Of a DNA stretch of 64,000 bases, positions 26,109 to 34,480 are shown in pieces. Numbering within the stretch: the first letter of the stretch is position 1; every line of letters starts with the position of its first letter. Source of the DNA: Bacteroidota bacterium (GTDB lineage: Bacteria > Bacteroidota > Bacteroidia > Bacteroidales > F082); NCBI GenBank assembly GCA_016715945.1, contig JADJXJ010000003.1:496001-560000 (forward strand). Reading direction: 5' to 3'. The translations under genes were made by a program, and so were the position numbers. The notes beneath the pieces are model-generated. The model made no database searches. It was not told the DNA's origin and saw nothing but the letters and a program-made list of their open reading frames with translations.

Positions 26109-26445
26109 CTACATGCCCGATATTCAGGGCGAAGAAATGTTGTTTCTTCAAAAACTGACCCAGGAATATTCCGACGAAAAATTGAGGAAGTTTTCTACCA
26201 TCTACCGTGCCCGTCGTCGCGACCCCATGCTGATCCTGCTCTTGTGTCTGATTGGTTTTCTTGGGTTTGCCGGAATTCACCGTTTTATGATGAACCAGAT
26301 AGGCATGGGCATTTTATATCTGCTGACAGCCGGTTTGTGCCTTGTGGGCACCATAGTTGATGTGGTTAATTATCAGAGTCTTGCGTTTAACTTCAACAGG
26401 CAGGTTGCGGTTGAAGTGCACAGCATGCTGGCCTCGGAGCATTAA
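26092..26445 (+). CDS. TM2 domain-containing protein
   Basis: A 117-residue protein with a charged cytosolic N-terminus (about 48 residues) and two membrane helices joined by a short turn: the TM2 domain (FLGFAGIHRFMMNQIGMGILYLLTAG). Function is unknown. Its stop TAA shares TTAA (26442-26445) with the stop of convergent pyrD. Confidence 0.85.
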   Translation: MSKIYDYMPDIQGEEMLFLQKLTQEYSDEKLRKFSTIYRARRRDPMLILLLCLIGFLGFAGIHRFMMNQIGMGILYLLTAGLCLVGTIVDVVNYQSLAFNFNRQVAVEVHSMLASEH

Positions 26446-27485
26446 TCGGACTGTCTCTTTAGCAGCGCTTTGTTTATCTTGCGGGCAATGGATGGGCCGG
26501 AATAGATAAAACCTGTGTACACCTGCACAAGGTCGGCGCCTGCCTCCAGCTTCTCGAGGGCATCGGCGGCATTCATGATGCCGCCCACCCCGATGATGGG
26601 AAAAGCTTTGCCTGATTTTTCGGCCAGGTACCTGATCACTTCGGTGGAACGCTTTTGCAATGGCAGTCCGCTGAGACCGCCGTTACCGGCGCGCATGGCG
26701 GTTTCTTTATCATGTGTAATGGTGTGCCTGGTGATGGTGGTATTGGTGGCCACCACGCCGTCGATGCCGGTTTGTTTCACAATGCTGATCACTTCGTCGA
26801 GCTGTTGTTCGTTCAGGTCGGGCGAAACTTTCAGCAAAACCGGTTTGCGTTTTGGCCGGGCATTGTTGTTCTGCTGAATGGTGTTCAGAATTCCCAGCAA
26901 GGCCTCCTGGTCCTGCAGGGCTTTCATATTGGTGATATTGGGGCAACTTACGTTGACCACAAAATAATCCACCAGGTCGAACAGTCCTTCGAAGCAGGTC
27001 AGGTAATCCTGCGCGGCCTGCTCGTTGGGTGTGAGGGTGTTTTTTCCGATGTTTCCGCCCACAATCAGGCCTGGGGGGCGGTTGGCGAGTTGTTTTTTCA
27101 CATACTCCAGGCCTTTGTGATTGAAGCCCATGCGGTTGATCAGGCCTTTGTCCCTGCGCAGGCGAAACAAGCGTGGTTTGGGATTGCCGGGCTGTGGCAG
27201 GGGAACCACGGTGCCGATTTCCACATGGCTGAATCCGAAAGCCGAAAGCGCACCAAACACCTCTGCATTTTTATCGAAACCGGCAGCAATACCCACCGGA
27301 TTGTCGAAATCCAGGCCAAAAACCCTGCGGCGAAGCACAGGATGATCCACCCGGTAACAGTTTCGGACGGTTTTTCTGATGGGGTTGAAACCAAAGAAGA
27401 ATTTCATCAGTCCAACTACCAAATGGTGCACCCGCTCGGGTTCGATGGCAAAAAGCAGCGGCCTGATGATTCTGGTGTAGATCAC
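26442..27485 (-). CDS. pyrD: Dihydroorotate dehydrogenase, quinone-linked (class 2)
   Basis: A 347-residue flavoprotein oxidising dihydroorotate to orotate in pyrimidine synthesis, with electrons passed to quinone at the inner membrane. The N-terminal amphipathic helices (LLFAIEPERVHHLVVGLMKF) are the class 2 membrane extension. NPVGIAAGFDKNAE, NVSCPN with catalytic Ser in VNVSCPN, KVSPDL, NTT and GVGGIM bind FMN and substrate. The frame starts with GTG at 27485, with no suitable ATG. The gene follows the DUF5606 gene by 18 bases. Confidence 0.95.
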   Translation of the reverse strand: MIYTRIIRPLLFAIEPERVHHLVVGLMKFFFGFNPIRKTVRNCYRVDHPVLRRRVFGLDFDNPVGIAAGFDKNAEVFGALSAFGFSHVEIGTVVPLPQPGNPKPRLFRLRRDKGLINRMGFNHKGLEYVKKQLANRPPGLIVGGNIGKNTLTPNEQAAQDYLTCFEGLFDLVDYFVVNVSCPNITNMKALQDQEALLGILNTIQQNNNARPKRKPVLLKVSPDLNEQQLDEVISIVKQTGIDGVVATNTTITRHTITHDKETAMRAGNGGLSGLPLQKRSTEVIRYLAEKSGKAFPIIGVGGIMNAADALEKLEAGADLVQVYTGFIYSGPSIARKINKALLKRQSD

Positions 27486-27503
27486 CTGTACTTGTGTTTT
27501 GGG

Positions 27504-27941
27504 CTATTCGGCAGCCGGTTCTGTATTGTTGTTTTCTTCGTGAGCAGTATCTTCCTTGAAGTCGAGCAATCCTTTTTCAGCCAGAAGGACATACCAGCTG
27601 AAAGCTTTCTTGATGTCATTCGGATAAACCCTTTCGGTGTCGTAATCGGGCACGGCCTGGGCAAATTTTTCGGCCATTTGGTCAGGGCTGAGCTTTTTGT
27701 AGTCGAAATCGGGTTGCAAGCCAAACTGATCGTGCATTGCCCTGAAAACCTCCTTGAGCGGGCGGTCGTCGCTTGTAGTGAACACGGCTATTTCTTCCAG
27801 GGCGCTGATGCGTTGGTGTGTGAATGCTGGAAATCTTTTGCCATCGATAAGCGACTCTACCAGAATACTGTTCTTGCCACTGCCAATCACTTTATAGAGG
27901 CCGGGTTTGCCGGCAATCGAAACAATCTTACTCAAATCCAT
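27504..27941 (-). CDS. DUF5606 family protein
   Basis: A 145-residue cytosolic protein that matches the Bacteroidota-restricted DUF5606 family (MDLSKIVSIAGKPGLYKVI start; FAFTHQRISALEEIAVFT; KKAFSWYVLL). The N-terminal part looks like a small beta-barrel, and the acidic tail (EENNNTEPAAE) is disordered. Function is unknown. It is upstream of pyrD in what is probably one transcript. Confidence 0.82.
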   Translation of the reverse strand: MDLSKIVSIAGKPGLYKVIGSGKNSILVESLIDGKRFPAFTHQRISALEEIAVFTTSDDRPLKEVFRAMHDQFGLQPDFDYKKLSPDQMAEKFAQAVPDYDTERVYPNDIKKAFSWYVLLAEKGLLDFKEDTAHEENNNTEPAAE

Positions 27942-28062
27942 AGCACCAATTTTGGCGCAAAAATAAGCATTTGGACAGTGCGGGGCTTTAACGAAAAGTT
28001 TATGCCATCGGATGGCTTTTTGTCATACATTTGGTGGCGAACCAGTTGAAAGCCATAAATGT

Positions 28063-29019
28063 ATGATCAGAGGCTTGTTACTACCGGTAATTGTTTTTTG
28101 TCTGTGTCTGAATCTCTCAGGCCGGGCACAGCAGGCTGAAACCGGTAAAAGGCACTGGCTCACCCCTTCGGACACACTTCATAAACCCAGGCTCAGGTTT
28201 ATTGTCGGAGCCACGGCGGTAGCCTACACCGGAGTTTTTTACGGGCTTAATGAATTGTGGTACAAGGGGTATCCGCGCAGTTCGTTTCGCTGGATCAACG
28301 ATGGGGGCGAATGGCTGCAGCTCGACAAGGCCGGCCATGCCATTACGCCTTATCAAACCTCGCGGCTGTATGCCGGTGCATTGCGCTGGGCAGGCGTTGA
28401 ACCGCGTAAAGCCGCACTTTATGCGGGTATTTCGATGTTCATGGCTTCGAACACGATTGAAGTTTTCGACGGATTTTCGGCCCAATGGGGCGCCTCGGCC
28501 TGGGATATTGTGGCCAATTTTACCGGCGCCGGTTTGATGACCGCCCAGGAACTGTTGTGGCAGGAACAGCGAATTGCACTCAAGCTCAGCTTCTCGTTTG
28601 TTGACTATCCGCCCGGGCCGCTTCACGACCGTGCCCGACACCTTTATGGCACTTCTTTCATACAGCGGGCCATCAAGGATTATAATTCCATTAACATCTG
28701 GCTCAGCGTGAATCCGGCATCCTTCGGGATGAATATGGGAAAGCTGGGATGGCTCAACCTGGCCGCTGGCTATTCTATCGATAATGTGTATGGCGGTTAC
28801 TCCAACATCTGGACCGATAAAAACGGACAACAACACGATTACAGTCACGTGCAGCGCACCCGCCAGTTTTATCTTTCGCCCGATATTGATTTCACGCGCA
28901 TTCCGACAAACTCGCCCGAATTGAAAACCTTGTTTCAGGTGCTCAATGTGTTTAAGCTGCCAGCGCCGGCCCTGGAATTCAACAGCCGTGGCGAGGTCAA
29001 CTGGCACTGGTTAAGATGA
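28063..29019 (+). CDS. DUF2279 (YfiM-like) exported protein
   Basis: A 318-residue protein with a signal peptide (MIRGLLLPVIVFCLCLNLSGRAQQ) and a DUF2279 domain: DKAGHAITPYQTSRLYAGALRW and SAWDIVANFTGAGL are the family hallmarks. It is probably an outer-membrane or periplasmic protein; the role is unknown. I use the ATG at 28063; the longer frame from 28012 would place 17 charged residues before the signal peptide. Confidence 0.82.
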   Translation: MIRGLLLPVIVFCLCLNLSGRAQQAETGKRHWLTPSDTLHKPRLRFIVGATAVAYTGVFYGLNELWYKGYPRSSFRWINDGGEWLQLDKAGHAITPYQTSRLYAGALRWAGVEPRKAALYAGISMFMASNTIEVFDGFSAQWGASAWDIVANFTGAGLMTAQELLWQEQRIALKLSFSFVDYPPGPLHDRARHLYGTSFIQRAIKDYNSINIWLSVNPASFGMNMGKLGWLNLAAGYSIDNVYGGYSNIWTDKNGQQHDYSHVQRTRQFYLSPDIDFTRIPTNSPELKTLFQVLNVFKLPAPALEFNSRGEVNWHWLR

Positions 29020-29043
29020 TGAAAACCAATTGAAAAAAACAAT

Positions 29044-29463
29044 ATGACAAAAGAATCGCGTCTGATGAGCGGCACCATACTGCTCACTGTTCCGACCATA
29101 ATTTTTGGCGGCAACTTTCTGCTGGGTTTGTTATCGGGCGGATATCCCGAGCTGGAACTCACCGATTTTCAACAGGCTATGTTCCGCGCAGGCCATGGTC
29201 ATGCCGGGGTACTGGTCATTCTTTCGCTCATGGCTCAGTACTTTGTTGACCAGACCGATTTGTCGAATCGTTGGCGCTGGATTGTCAGGGTTGGCTTCCC
29301 GACGGCGGCCATCCTGGTCAGTGGCGGTTTTTTTGCGGCTGCAGCCGGCAATGCGCGGACCGAACCCAACGATTTTGTGGTCATCCTCTATCTGGGTATG
29401 GCTGTCCTCGTAACCTCACTTATTGCCCTGGGTATCGGGCTGGTAAGGTCAAAAGCAGAATAG
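29044..29463 (+). CDS. Four-helix membrane protein, unknown
   Basis: A 139-residue protein of four predicted membrane helices with polar pairs (FRAGHGHAGVLVIL; AAAGNARTEPNDF). The histidines in GHGHAG within helix two might bind metal or haem. I do not recognise the family with certainty. It follows the DUF2279 gene by 24 bases in the same direction and ends 4 bases before the convergent dehydrogenase stop. Confidence 0.7.
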   Translation: MTKESRLMSGTILLTVPTIIFGGNFLLGLLSGGYPELELTDFQQAMFRAGHGHAGVLVILSLMAQYFVDQTDLSNRWRWIVRVGFPTAAILVSGGFFAAAAGNARTEPNDFVVILYLGMAVLVTSLIALGIGLVRSKAE

Positions 29464-29467
29464 CGCC

Positions 29468-30583
29468 TTACTCCGGCCGCAAACGCAAAAACAGGCCCGG
29501 ACCTTCGGTGAGGGCATACAGATACCCATCCGGTCCCTGACGGATGTCGCGGAAACGGGCGAATCCCTCCAGGATTTTCTCGTGATGGATTGCCTTATTG
29601 TTTTCAAAAACAAGCCTTTGGATGTGCATTCCTGCCAAAGCACCCACGAGCAGGTTGTGCTTCCAGTTCGGATATAAATCGCTGGTAACGAAGGTCATGC
29701 CACATGGCGCGATGGATGGCACCCAATAGTGGGTAGGGTCAACCATGCCGGGCAGGCTGGTGTCGTTGCTGATTATGGTGCCGTTGTAATTGATGCCGAA
29801 AGTGGCTTTGGGCCAGCCATAGTTGGCGCCCTTTTGTTCAATGTTAACTTCGTCACCACCACGCGGGCCGTGTTCATGTGTCCAGAGTTGTCCGGTGACA
29901 GGGTGCAATTGCATCCCCTGGATATTGCGGTGGCCATAGGTCCAGATCTCAGGTTTGGCATTTTCTACCCCAACAAAAGGGTTGTCGGCCGGGATGCTGC
30001 CGTCGGCATGCAGGCGCATCACTTTGCCATTGTGGTTATCAAGCCGCTGTGCATTGTCCATCTCGCCCCGGTCGCCTATCGGGAAATAGAAAAGGTCGTC
30101 GTTTTCGAAAACTATTCTGCAGCCAAAATGGAACTGCAACGAGGTGAGCGGGCTGCCCCGGAAGAGCTCCTGCAGGTCGGTCAGCCTGTTGCCATCGAGC
30201 CGGGCACGGGCAATGGCCGTATTTCCCACATTGCCTTCGTTGGTGGAATAAGCGAGATAAATCCATCCGTTTTCTCCGTACGAAGGATGCAGTACCACGT
30301 CCAAAAGTCCGCCCTGACCATGTGCCCAGATGCGCGGCAATCCACTGATGGGTTCGGGCAGCAGTCTGCCATCCTGAAAAACACGCAACCTGCCGGGTCG
30401 CTCAGCGATTAATATCCGGCCATCGGGCAGAAAGGCCATGCTCCAGGGATTCTCCAGCCCTTCGGCCAGGATTTCAGGGGTTATTTTGTGCGTGGCCTCC
30501 GGTGAAACAGGCCGGTTGCTGCCCTTTTGCTCGGCACAGGCACTCAGCCAGAACATCAGTGCCAAGATGATAAACTGTTTCAT
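29468..30583 (-). CDS. PQQ-type aldose sugar dehydrogenase, lipoprotein
   Basis: A 371-residue soluble-glucose-dehydrogenase-like protein (YliI/Asd family). A lipoprotein signal (FWLSAC, lipidated Cys16) precedes a six-bladed propeller: LENPWSMAFLPDGRILIAERPG, FHFGCRIVFENDD, YGHRNIQGM, THEHGPRGGDEVN and APCGMTFV are the conserved PQQ and calcium site segments, including the catalytic His region. It would oxidise aldoses in the periplasm if PQQ is available; no pqq synthesis gene is in the window. CAAAAGTA at 30598-30605 (minus TACTTTTG) may be its -7 element. Confidence 0.9.
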   Translation of the reverse strand: MKQFIILALMFWLSACAEQKGSNRPVSPEATHKITPEILAEGLENPWSMAFLPDGRILIAERPGRLRVFQDGRLLPEPISGLPRIWAHGQGGLLDVVLHPSYGENGWIYLAYSTNEGNVGNTAIARARLDGNRLTDLQELFRGSPLTSLQFHFGCRIVFENDDLFYFPIGDRGEMDNAQRLDNHNGKVMRLHADGSIPADNPFVGVENAKPEIWTYGHRNIQGMQLHPVTGQLWTHEHGPRGGDEVNIEQKGANYGWPKATFGINYNGTIISNDTSLPGMVDPTHYWVPSIAPCGMTFVTSDLYPNWKHNLLVGALAGMHIQRLVFENNKAIHHEKILEGFARFRDIRQGPDGYLYALTEGPGLFLRLRPE

Positions 30584-30690
30584 AATCCGCTTTTTTTCAA
30601 AAGTATTCTTTCTGCAGTGAAGATAAACATCTTATCAAGTCAAAGGTTTGCAAAATCATTTTTTGGGTAAATTGCGTTTTTCAACATCAA

Positions 30691-31542
30691 ATGCGTAACG
30701 TATTAATAATCAGCTTTGTCTTTCTTGTGCTTGCGATTTCACTGCAGGCGCAGAAACCACAGGAATTCGTTGCTTTGAGCTGGAACATCCGGCTCGATAC
30801 TCCCTACGATGGGGCCAATGCATGGGCGTACAGGAAGGAAGGTTTTTGCAATCACCTCAAAGCGGTGGATGCAGATGTATATGGTTTTCAGGAAGTGCTG
30901 CACAACCAGCTGCTTGATTTGAAAGCTTGTCTGAATGGTTACAATTTTGTGGGTGTGGGCCGCACGGATGGCAAAACCGCCGGGGAGTATTCGCCCTTGT
31001 TTTACCGCGCGGAAAGGTTTGATTGTATTGAAAGCGGAACCAAATGGCTTTCTCCTGCGCCCGACCAGCCGGGATCGGTTGGCTGGGATGCTGCCCTTGA
31101 ACGCATTGTCACATATGCCCGGCTGGTTGACAGGCTTTCGGGCGACACCTTGATGGTGATGAACACCCATTTCGACCATGTCGGTCAGAAAGCGCGTGAG
31201 CAAAGCGCTTTGTTGCTGATGTCATTTTGGCAGCAACTTGCCGGCAAAGGTCCGGCTGTCATAATGGGGGACATAAACTCAGATATACAAAACCCTGCAT
31301 ATCAGGTATTTATGGGCGCCGGTCTGGAAGATGCCAGGCAGGTGGCCGGTCAGCAGGAGGCTATGCAGGCCACTTACACCGGATTTGATGACGACCCAGC
31401 CAATGATGCACTCATCGATTTCATCTTTCATTCAGCACATTACTGTGCATTGGCTTACCAGGTGCAACCGGTGAACCATGGCGGGAGCTATCTTTCGGAT
31501 CATCTTCCGGTGGTGGCCAGGATGAAACGGATAGCGAAGTAG
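30691..31542 (+). CDS. Secreted endonuclease/exonuclease/phosphatase-fold protein
   Basis: A 283-residue EEP-superfamily hydrolase with a signal peptide (ISLQAQ). Catalytic segments are intact: SWNIRLDTPYDG (Asn), GFQEVLHNQ (metal Glu), NTHFDHVG (Asp/His), MGDINSD (Asp/Asn) and DFIFHS ... SDHLPVVA (Asp-His). Related Bacteroidota proteins are annotated as exported phosphodiesterases or nucleases; the substrate is not clear. It shares a bidirectional terminator with the convergent ROK kinase gene. Confidence 0.9.
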   Translation: MRNVLIISFVFLVLAISLQAQKPQEFVALSWNIRLDTPYDGANAWAYRKEGFCNHLKAVDADVYGFQEVLHNQLLDLKACLNGYNFVGVGRTDGKTAGEYSPLFYRAERFDCIESGTKWLSPAPDQPGSVGWDAALERIVTYARLVDRLSGDTLMVMNTHFDHVGQKAREQSALLLMSFWQQLAGKGPAVIMGDINSDIQNPAYQVFMGAGLEDARQVAGQQEAMQATYTGFDDDPANDALIDFIFHSAHYCALAYQVQPVNHGGSYLSDHLPVVARMKRIAK

Positions 31543-31560
31543 TGGCAATCCTGAGGGCAC

Positions 31561-31593
31561 AAAAAAAGCTGCCCGAAGGGGGCAGCTTTTTTT
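31561..31593. terminator. Bidirectional terminator
   Basis: AAAAAAAGCTGCCC (31561-31574) pairs with GGGCAGCTTTTTTT (31580-31593) around GAAGG. It lies between the convergent EEP hydrolase and ROK kinase genes and can serve both. Confidence 0.92.
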
Positions 31594-31594
31594 G

Positions 31595-32578
31595 TTAAAG
31601 TCGTTTTTCAAGTTCTTTGTACACCAGGGCGCTTGCGCCAACAATGGCTGCATCGCCCGGCTTGAGTTGGGAAGGCAATACCTTGATTTTGTTTTTAAAT
31701 GTGGGCAGAAGGTGTTTTTCCATGCTGTCGATGGCAGGCCTGAAAATGTAGGCTCCTGCAGCAGTTGGGCCGCCGAAAAGGAAAATGGCCTCAGGGCTGG
31801 TATGATGTGCGGTGATGGCCAGTCCCTGACCCAGCCATTGCCCGGTGAGCTCGAAAACTTCCTGTGCCACCTTGTCGCCTTTTTCGGCCGATTCGAAGAT
31901 GAATTTCGAGCTGAGTTCGTTAAAGGAAAAATTGGCCAGCGGACTGTTGGTGGCATTGTATTTGGCCAGCAGTTCGAGAGCAGTGCGTTTCATGCCGGGG
32001 GCTGAGCAATAGGCTTCGAGGTGGCCATAACCTCCACAGCCGCAGAGCCTGCCGCCGGGAATGATGGTCATGTGGCCGCATTCGCCGGCAAATCCGTCGT
32101 GCCCATAGACCAGGTCGCCGTTTACGACCACGCCGCTACCAACGCCCGTGCCCAGGGTGTACACTACAAAATCTTTCATGCCTTTGGCTCCGCCGTAGAT
32201 CATCTCGCCAATCGCGGCAGCATTGGCATCGTTGGTGATGGCGATGGCTTTCATCTCGGGCAGACGTTCCTCAATCAGCTTTACCATGGGCACTACCCCC
32301 TTGAATGAGAGGTTAGGGGCCTGTTCGATGTTACCCGTGTAATAGTTGGCGTTTGGGGCGCCTATGCCAATGCCCAGCACTTCGATGGAGGGGTTCAGGC
32401 CTTCCACGGCATTGAGCAACTGCCGGATCGAACCCACCATATCATCGATAAACATATTTACGTTTCCGTGTCCGGGCGTGGGAATGGTCTCTTTGACCAG
32501 TACTTTGCCGTCGCGATCCACCACCCCTATAGCGGTGTTTGTGCCGCCTATGTCAATACCAATGGCTACCGTTTTCAT
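31595..32578 (-). CDS. ROK-family glucokinase
   Basis: A 327-residue sugar kinase of the ROK family, probably phosphorylating glucose or a related hexose with ATP. IGIDIGGTNTAIGVVD is the phosphate-binding start and GTGVGSGVV the second phosphate loop. The substrate motif ECGHM ends in the catalytic region, and CGCGGYGHLEAYCS is the zinc-binding CxCGxxGHxE. It is 15 bases downstream of a FucP-family sugar transporter gene; together they import and phosphorylate a sugar, possibly glucose released by the amylase. Confidence 0.92.
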   Translation of the reverse strand: MKTVAIGIDIGGTNTAIGVVDRDGKVLVKETIPTPGHGNVNMFIDDMVGSIRQLLNAVEGLNPSIEVLGIGIGAPNANYYTGNIEQAPNLSFKGVVPMVKLIEERLPEMKAIAITNDANAAAIGEMIYGGAKGMKDFVVYTLGTGVGSGVVVNGDLVYGHDGFAGECGHMTIIPGGRLCGCGGYGHLEAYCSAPGMKRTALELLAKYNATNSPLANFSFNELSSKFIFESAEKGDKVAQEVFELTGQWLGQGLAITAHHTSPEAIFLFGGPTAAGAYIFRPAIDSMEKHLLPTFKNKIKVLPSQLKPGDAAIVGASALVYKELEKRL

Positions 32579-32593
32579 GGCTCTGATAATATT

Positions 32594-33934
32594 TTATGAT
32601 CTCACTTTGTGTCCTTTTACTGCGTAGTAGAATATGTACAGGTAGCACAAGGCCGGCACAAGAAAAGCCCAGGTGTAACCTGCACTGTCGGCAATGGCTC
32701 CCATGATGGGCGGAATGATAGCACCCCCGAAAATGAGGGTGTTGATCAGTCCCGAGGCGCCGCTAAGTTCAGCTTTGCTGAGGTTGCTCACTGCAAGCGA
32801 AAAGATGTTGGGGAACATGATGGAATTGAACAGTCCGATAGAAATTACGGACCAAAGCGCTACATGACCTGTGGAGAGGCTGGTGGAGATGTCGAGCAAA
32901 GCTGCCATGAGTGCGAAAATGGCCAGGGTGCGTGCAGCCTGACCCTTGCCAATCTGCATGATGCCGAAGTTGACCAGGGCAATCAGGGCAAAAATGAGTC
33001 CGATATTCCAGCTCCAGTTGGTGACAAACGATCCGGAGATGAGCGCCAGGATGAGTACAGGCACTGCATACGACAGTTTTTTGCTGATGTGCATGTCGGA
33101 AAACATGAACGAACCAAAGAACCTGCCAATCATGGCCCCACCCCAATAGATGGCGGCATAGGTTGAGGCTTCTTCGGCCGTGAAACCTGCGCTGTTTTTA
33201 AGATAGTTGACAATAAGGCCGGCATTGCCTACCTCAGCCCCGACGTACACAAAGATGGCGATGGCTCCGAGCACAACATGAGGATATTGCCACACACTCT
33301 TTTTCTCGGTTTTCTCGACCACGATTGCAGGTAGTTTCAGCGCAAAGATGACCACAGCCACAAGCATCACAAGGGCACCCATGATGATAAAAGGCATGGG
33401 TACACGCTGGGCAGCCACAGTTGCATCCTCAGGAAACTGCAGACCTTTGAAGATGGCCACGGCAATGAGCCAGGGGGCAATCATGGTGGCAATGGAGTTG
33501 AGCGCCTGGGTGAGGTTGAGCCTTCCCGAAGCCGTGGATTCAGGCCCGAGGGCAATCACATACGGATTGGCAGCTACCTGAAGAAATACGACACCGACTG
33601 CCAGAATGAAGGTGGCAGCCAGAAACAAACCAAAAGAGGGCAGGCTCGAGGCAGGAATGTAAATAAAACTTCCCAGCGACATCAGCACCAGGCCTGCAAT
33701 CACAGTGCCTTTGTATCCGATACGGTCGATGATCTTCCCTGTGGGAATGGACATAATCAGGTATGCCAGAAAAAATGCAGAGGTGAGGAGCTGGGCAGCA
33801 AACTCGCTGAGTTTGAAGATTTCCTTTACAGGGGCACTCAGTGTAACGATAAATGTGGTTGCAAATCCAAAAATGAAAAAAATGGCCCCAAAGGCGGTCA
33901 GACCAATGGCCATACTGTTGTTCTTTTCTTTCAT
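32594..33934 (-). CDS. FucP-family sugar:proton symporter (MFS)
   Basis: A 446-residue MFS protein with twelve predicted helices, of the FucP/GluP type (glucose, galactose or fucose with H+). GYKGTVIAGLVLMSLGSF and VVFLQVAANPYVIALGPESTASGRLNLTQ (the conserved AANPY and TQALNS segments) are typical. It is first in an operon with the ROK kinase. The kinase partner favours glucose or another unphosphorylated hexose as substrate. Confidence 0.9.
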   Translation of the reverse strand: MKEKNNSMAIGLTAFGAIFFIFGFATTFIVTLSAPVKEIFKLSEFAAQLLTSAFFLAYLIMSIPTGKIIDRIGYKGTVIAGLVLMSLGSFIYIPASSLPSFGLFLAATFILAVGVVFLQVAANPYVIALGPESTASGRLNLTQALNSIATMIAPWLIAVAIFKGLQFPEDATVAAQRVPMPFIIMGALVMLVAVVIFALKLPAIVVEKTEKKSVWQYPHVVLGAIAIFVYVGAEVGNAGLIVNYLKNSAGFTAEEASTYAAIYWGGAMIGRFFGSFMFSDMHISKKLSYAVPVLILALISGSFVTNWSWNIGLIFALIALVNFGIMQIGKGQAARTLAIFALMAALLDISTSLSTGHVALWSVISIGLFNSIMFPNIFSLAVSNLSKAELSGASGLINTLIFGGAIIPPIMGAIADSAGYTWAFLVPALCYLYIFYYAVKGHKVRS

Positions 33935-34035
33935 GCTGGTATTTGGTTTTTAATGATCAATCAGCCCGGGCGTTCCGGATACAAACACTATTGCAGCAAA
34001 TGTATGAAATTAGTCAGAAGTTTTTTCCAAAAACA

Positions 34036-34061
34036 CAAAAGCCGCTGGAGGGCGGCTTTTG
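34036..34061 (-). terminator. Terminator of the SPFH operon
   Basis: CAAAAGCCGC (34036-34045) pairs perfectly with GCGGCTTTTG (34052-34061), loop 6. On the minus strand a T-rich run follows; it is 19 bases after the Zn-ribbon gene stop. Confidence 0.85.
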
Positions 34062-34079
34062 ATGATTGCAGACAGGGTG

Positions 34080-34289
34080 TTAACCCACCAGAAAGTCGAA
34101 GACATTGCTGATTTTCTTCATTTCAGTTTTGTAAAGCTCCGTGTAGGTGCATCTTTTGCAGCTTATGCTGGTAAACTTCCGGTTCTGAATGTTGAAAATC
34201 TTGGTGAGCATGCTGCCAGCGGCGTAAATTTCGCCCAGCTCATGCTGGTTGTGTCCGCATTTCGGGCAGGTGAATCTTATTGTTTTCAT
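34080..34289 (-). CDS. Small zinc-ribbon protein (DUF2082-like)
   Basis: A 69-residue protein with two Cys pairs, CPKCGH at residues 8-13 and CKRCTY at 44-49, forming one zinc ribbon. ITKIFNIQNRKFTSISC matches the DUF2082 'nucleic-acid-binding Zn-ribbon' family. Its start overlaps the RHH gene stop by ATGA, so it is the third gene of the SPFH operon. It might act with the RHH protein or bind nucleic acid on its own. Confidence 0.82.
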   Translation of the reverse strand: MKTIRFTCPKCGHNQHELGEIYAAGSMLTKIFNIQNRKFTSISCKRCTYTELYKTEMKKISNVFDFLVG

Positions 34290-34477
34290 GATTCTGGATT
34301 GGAGGTGTTCGGTTGTTCATCGGGTGCGTCGTTTCTCAATCTTCCGGCCTGTTGCAGTGCGCGGGCAACTATCCACTCGAGCTGACCGTTGGTGCTGCGG
34401 AACTCGTCGGCAGCCCATTTCTCCACTGCGGCAAGCAGTTTTTCGTCAATACGAAGCACAAATGCTTTGCGGGCCAT
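34286..34477 (-). CDS. Ribbon-helix-helix (Arc-like) DNA-binding protein
   Basis: A 63-residue protein with an RHH fold: beta-strand KAFVLRIDEKLLAAVEKWA followed by a second helix NGQLEWIVARAL. The tail is polar and probably disordered. Arc-type proteins bind DNA as dimers, often autoregulating their operon. It is sandwiched between the SPFH gene (3 bases away) and the zinc-ribbon gene (overlap). This arrangement next to SPFH proteins is familiar in bacteria; its purpose is not known to me. Confidence 0.85.
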   Translation of the reverse strand: MARKAFVLRIDEKLLAAVEKWAADEFRSTNGQLEWIVARALQQAGRLRNDAPDEQPNTSNPES

Positions 34478-34480
34478 GGT

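Noticed and set aside
26655..28049. 464-codon plus-strand open frame
   Set aside because: It is the antisense shadow of pyrD and the DUF5606 gene, which have clear family motifs; its own product has no recognisable domain.
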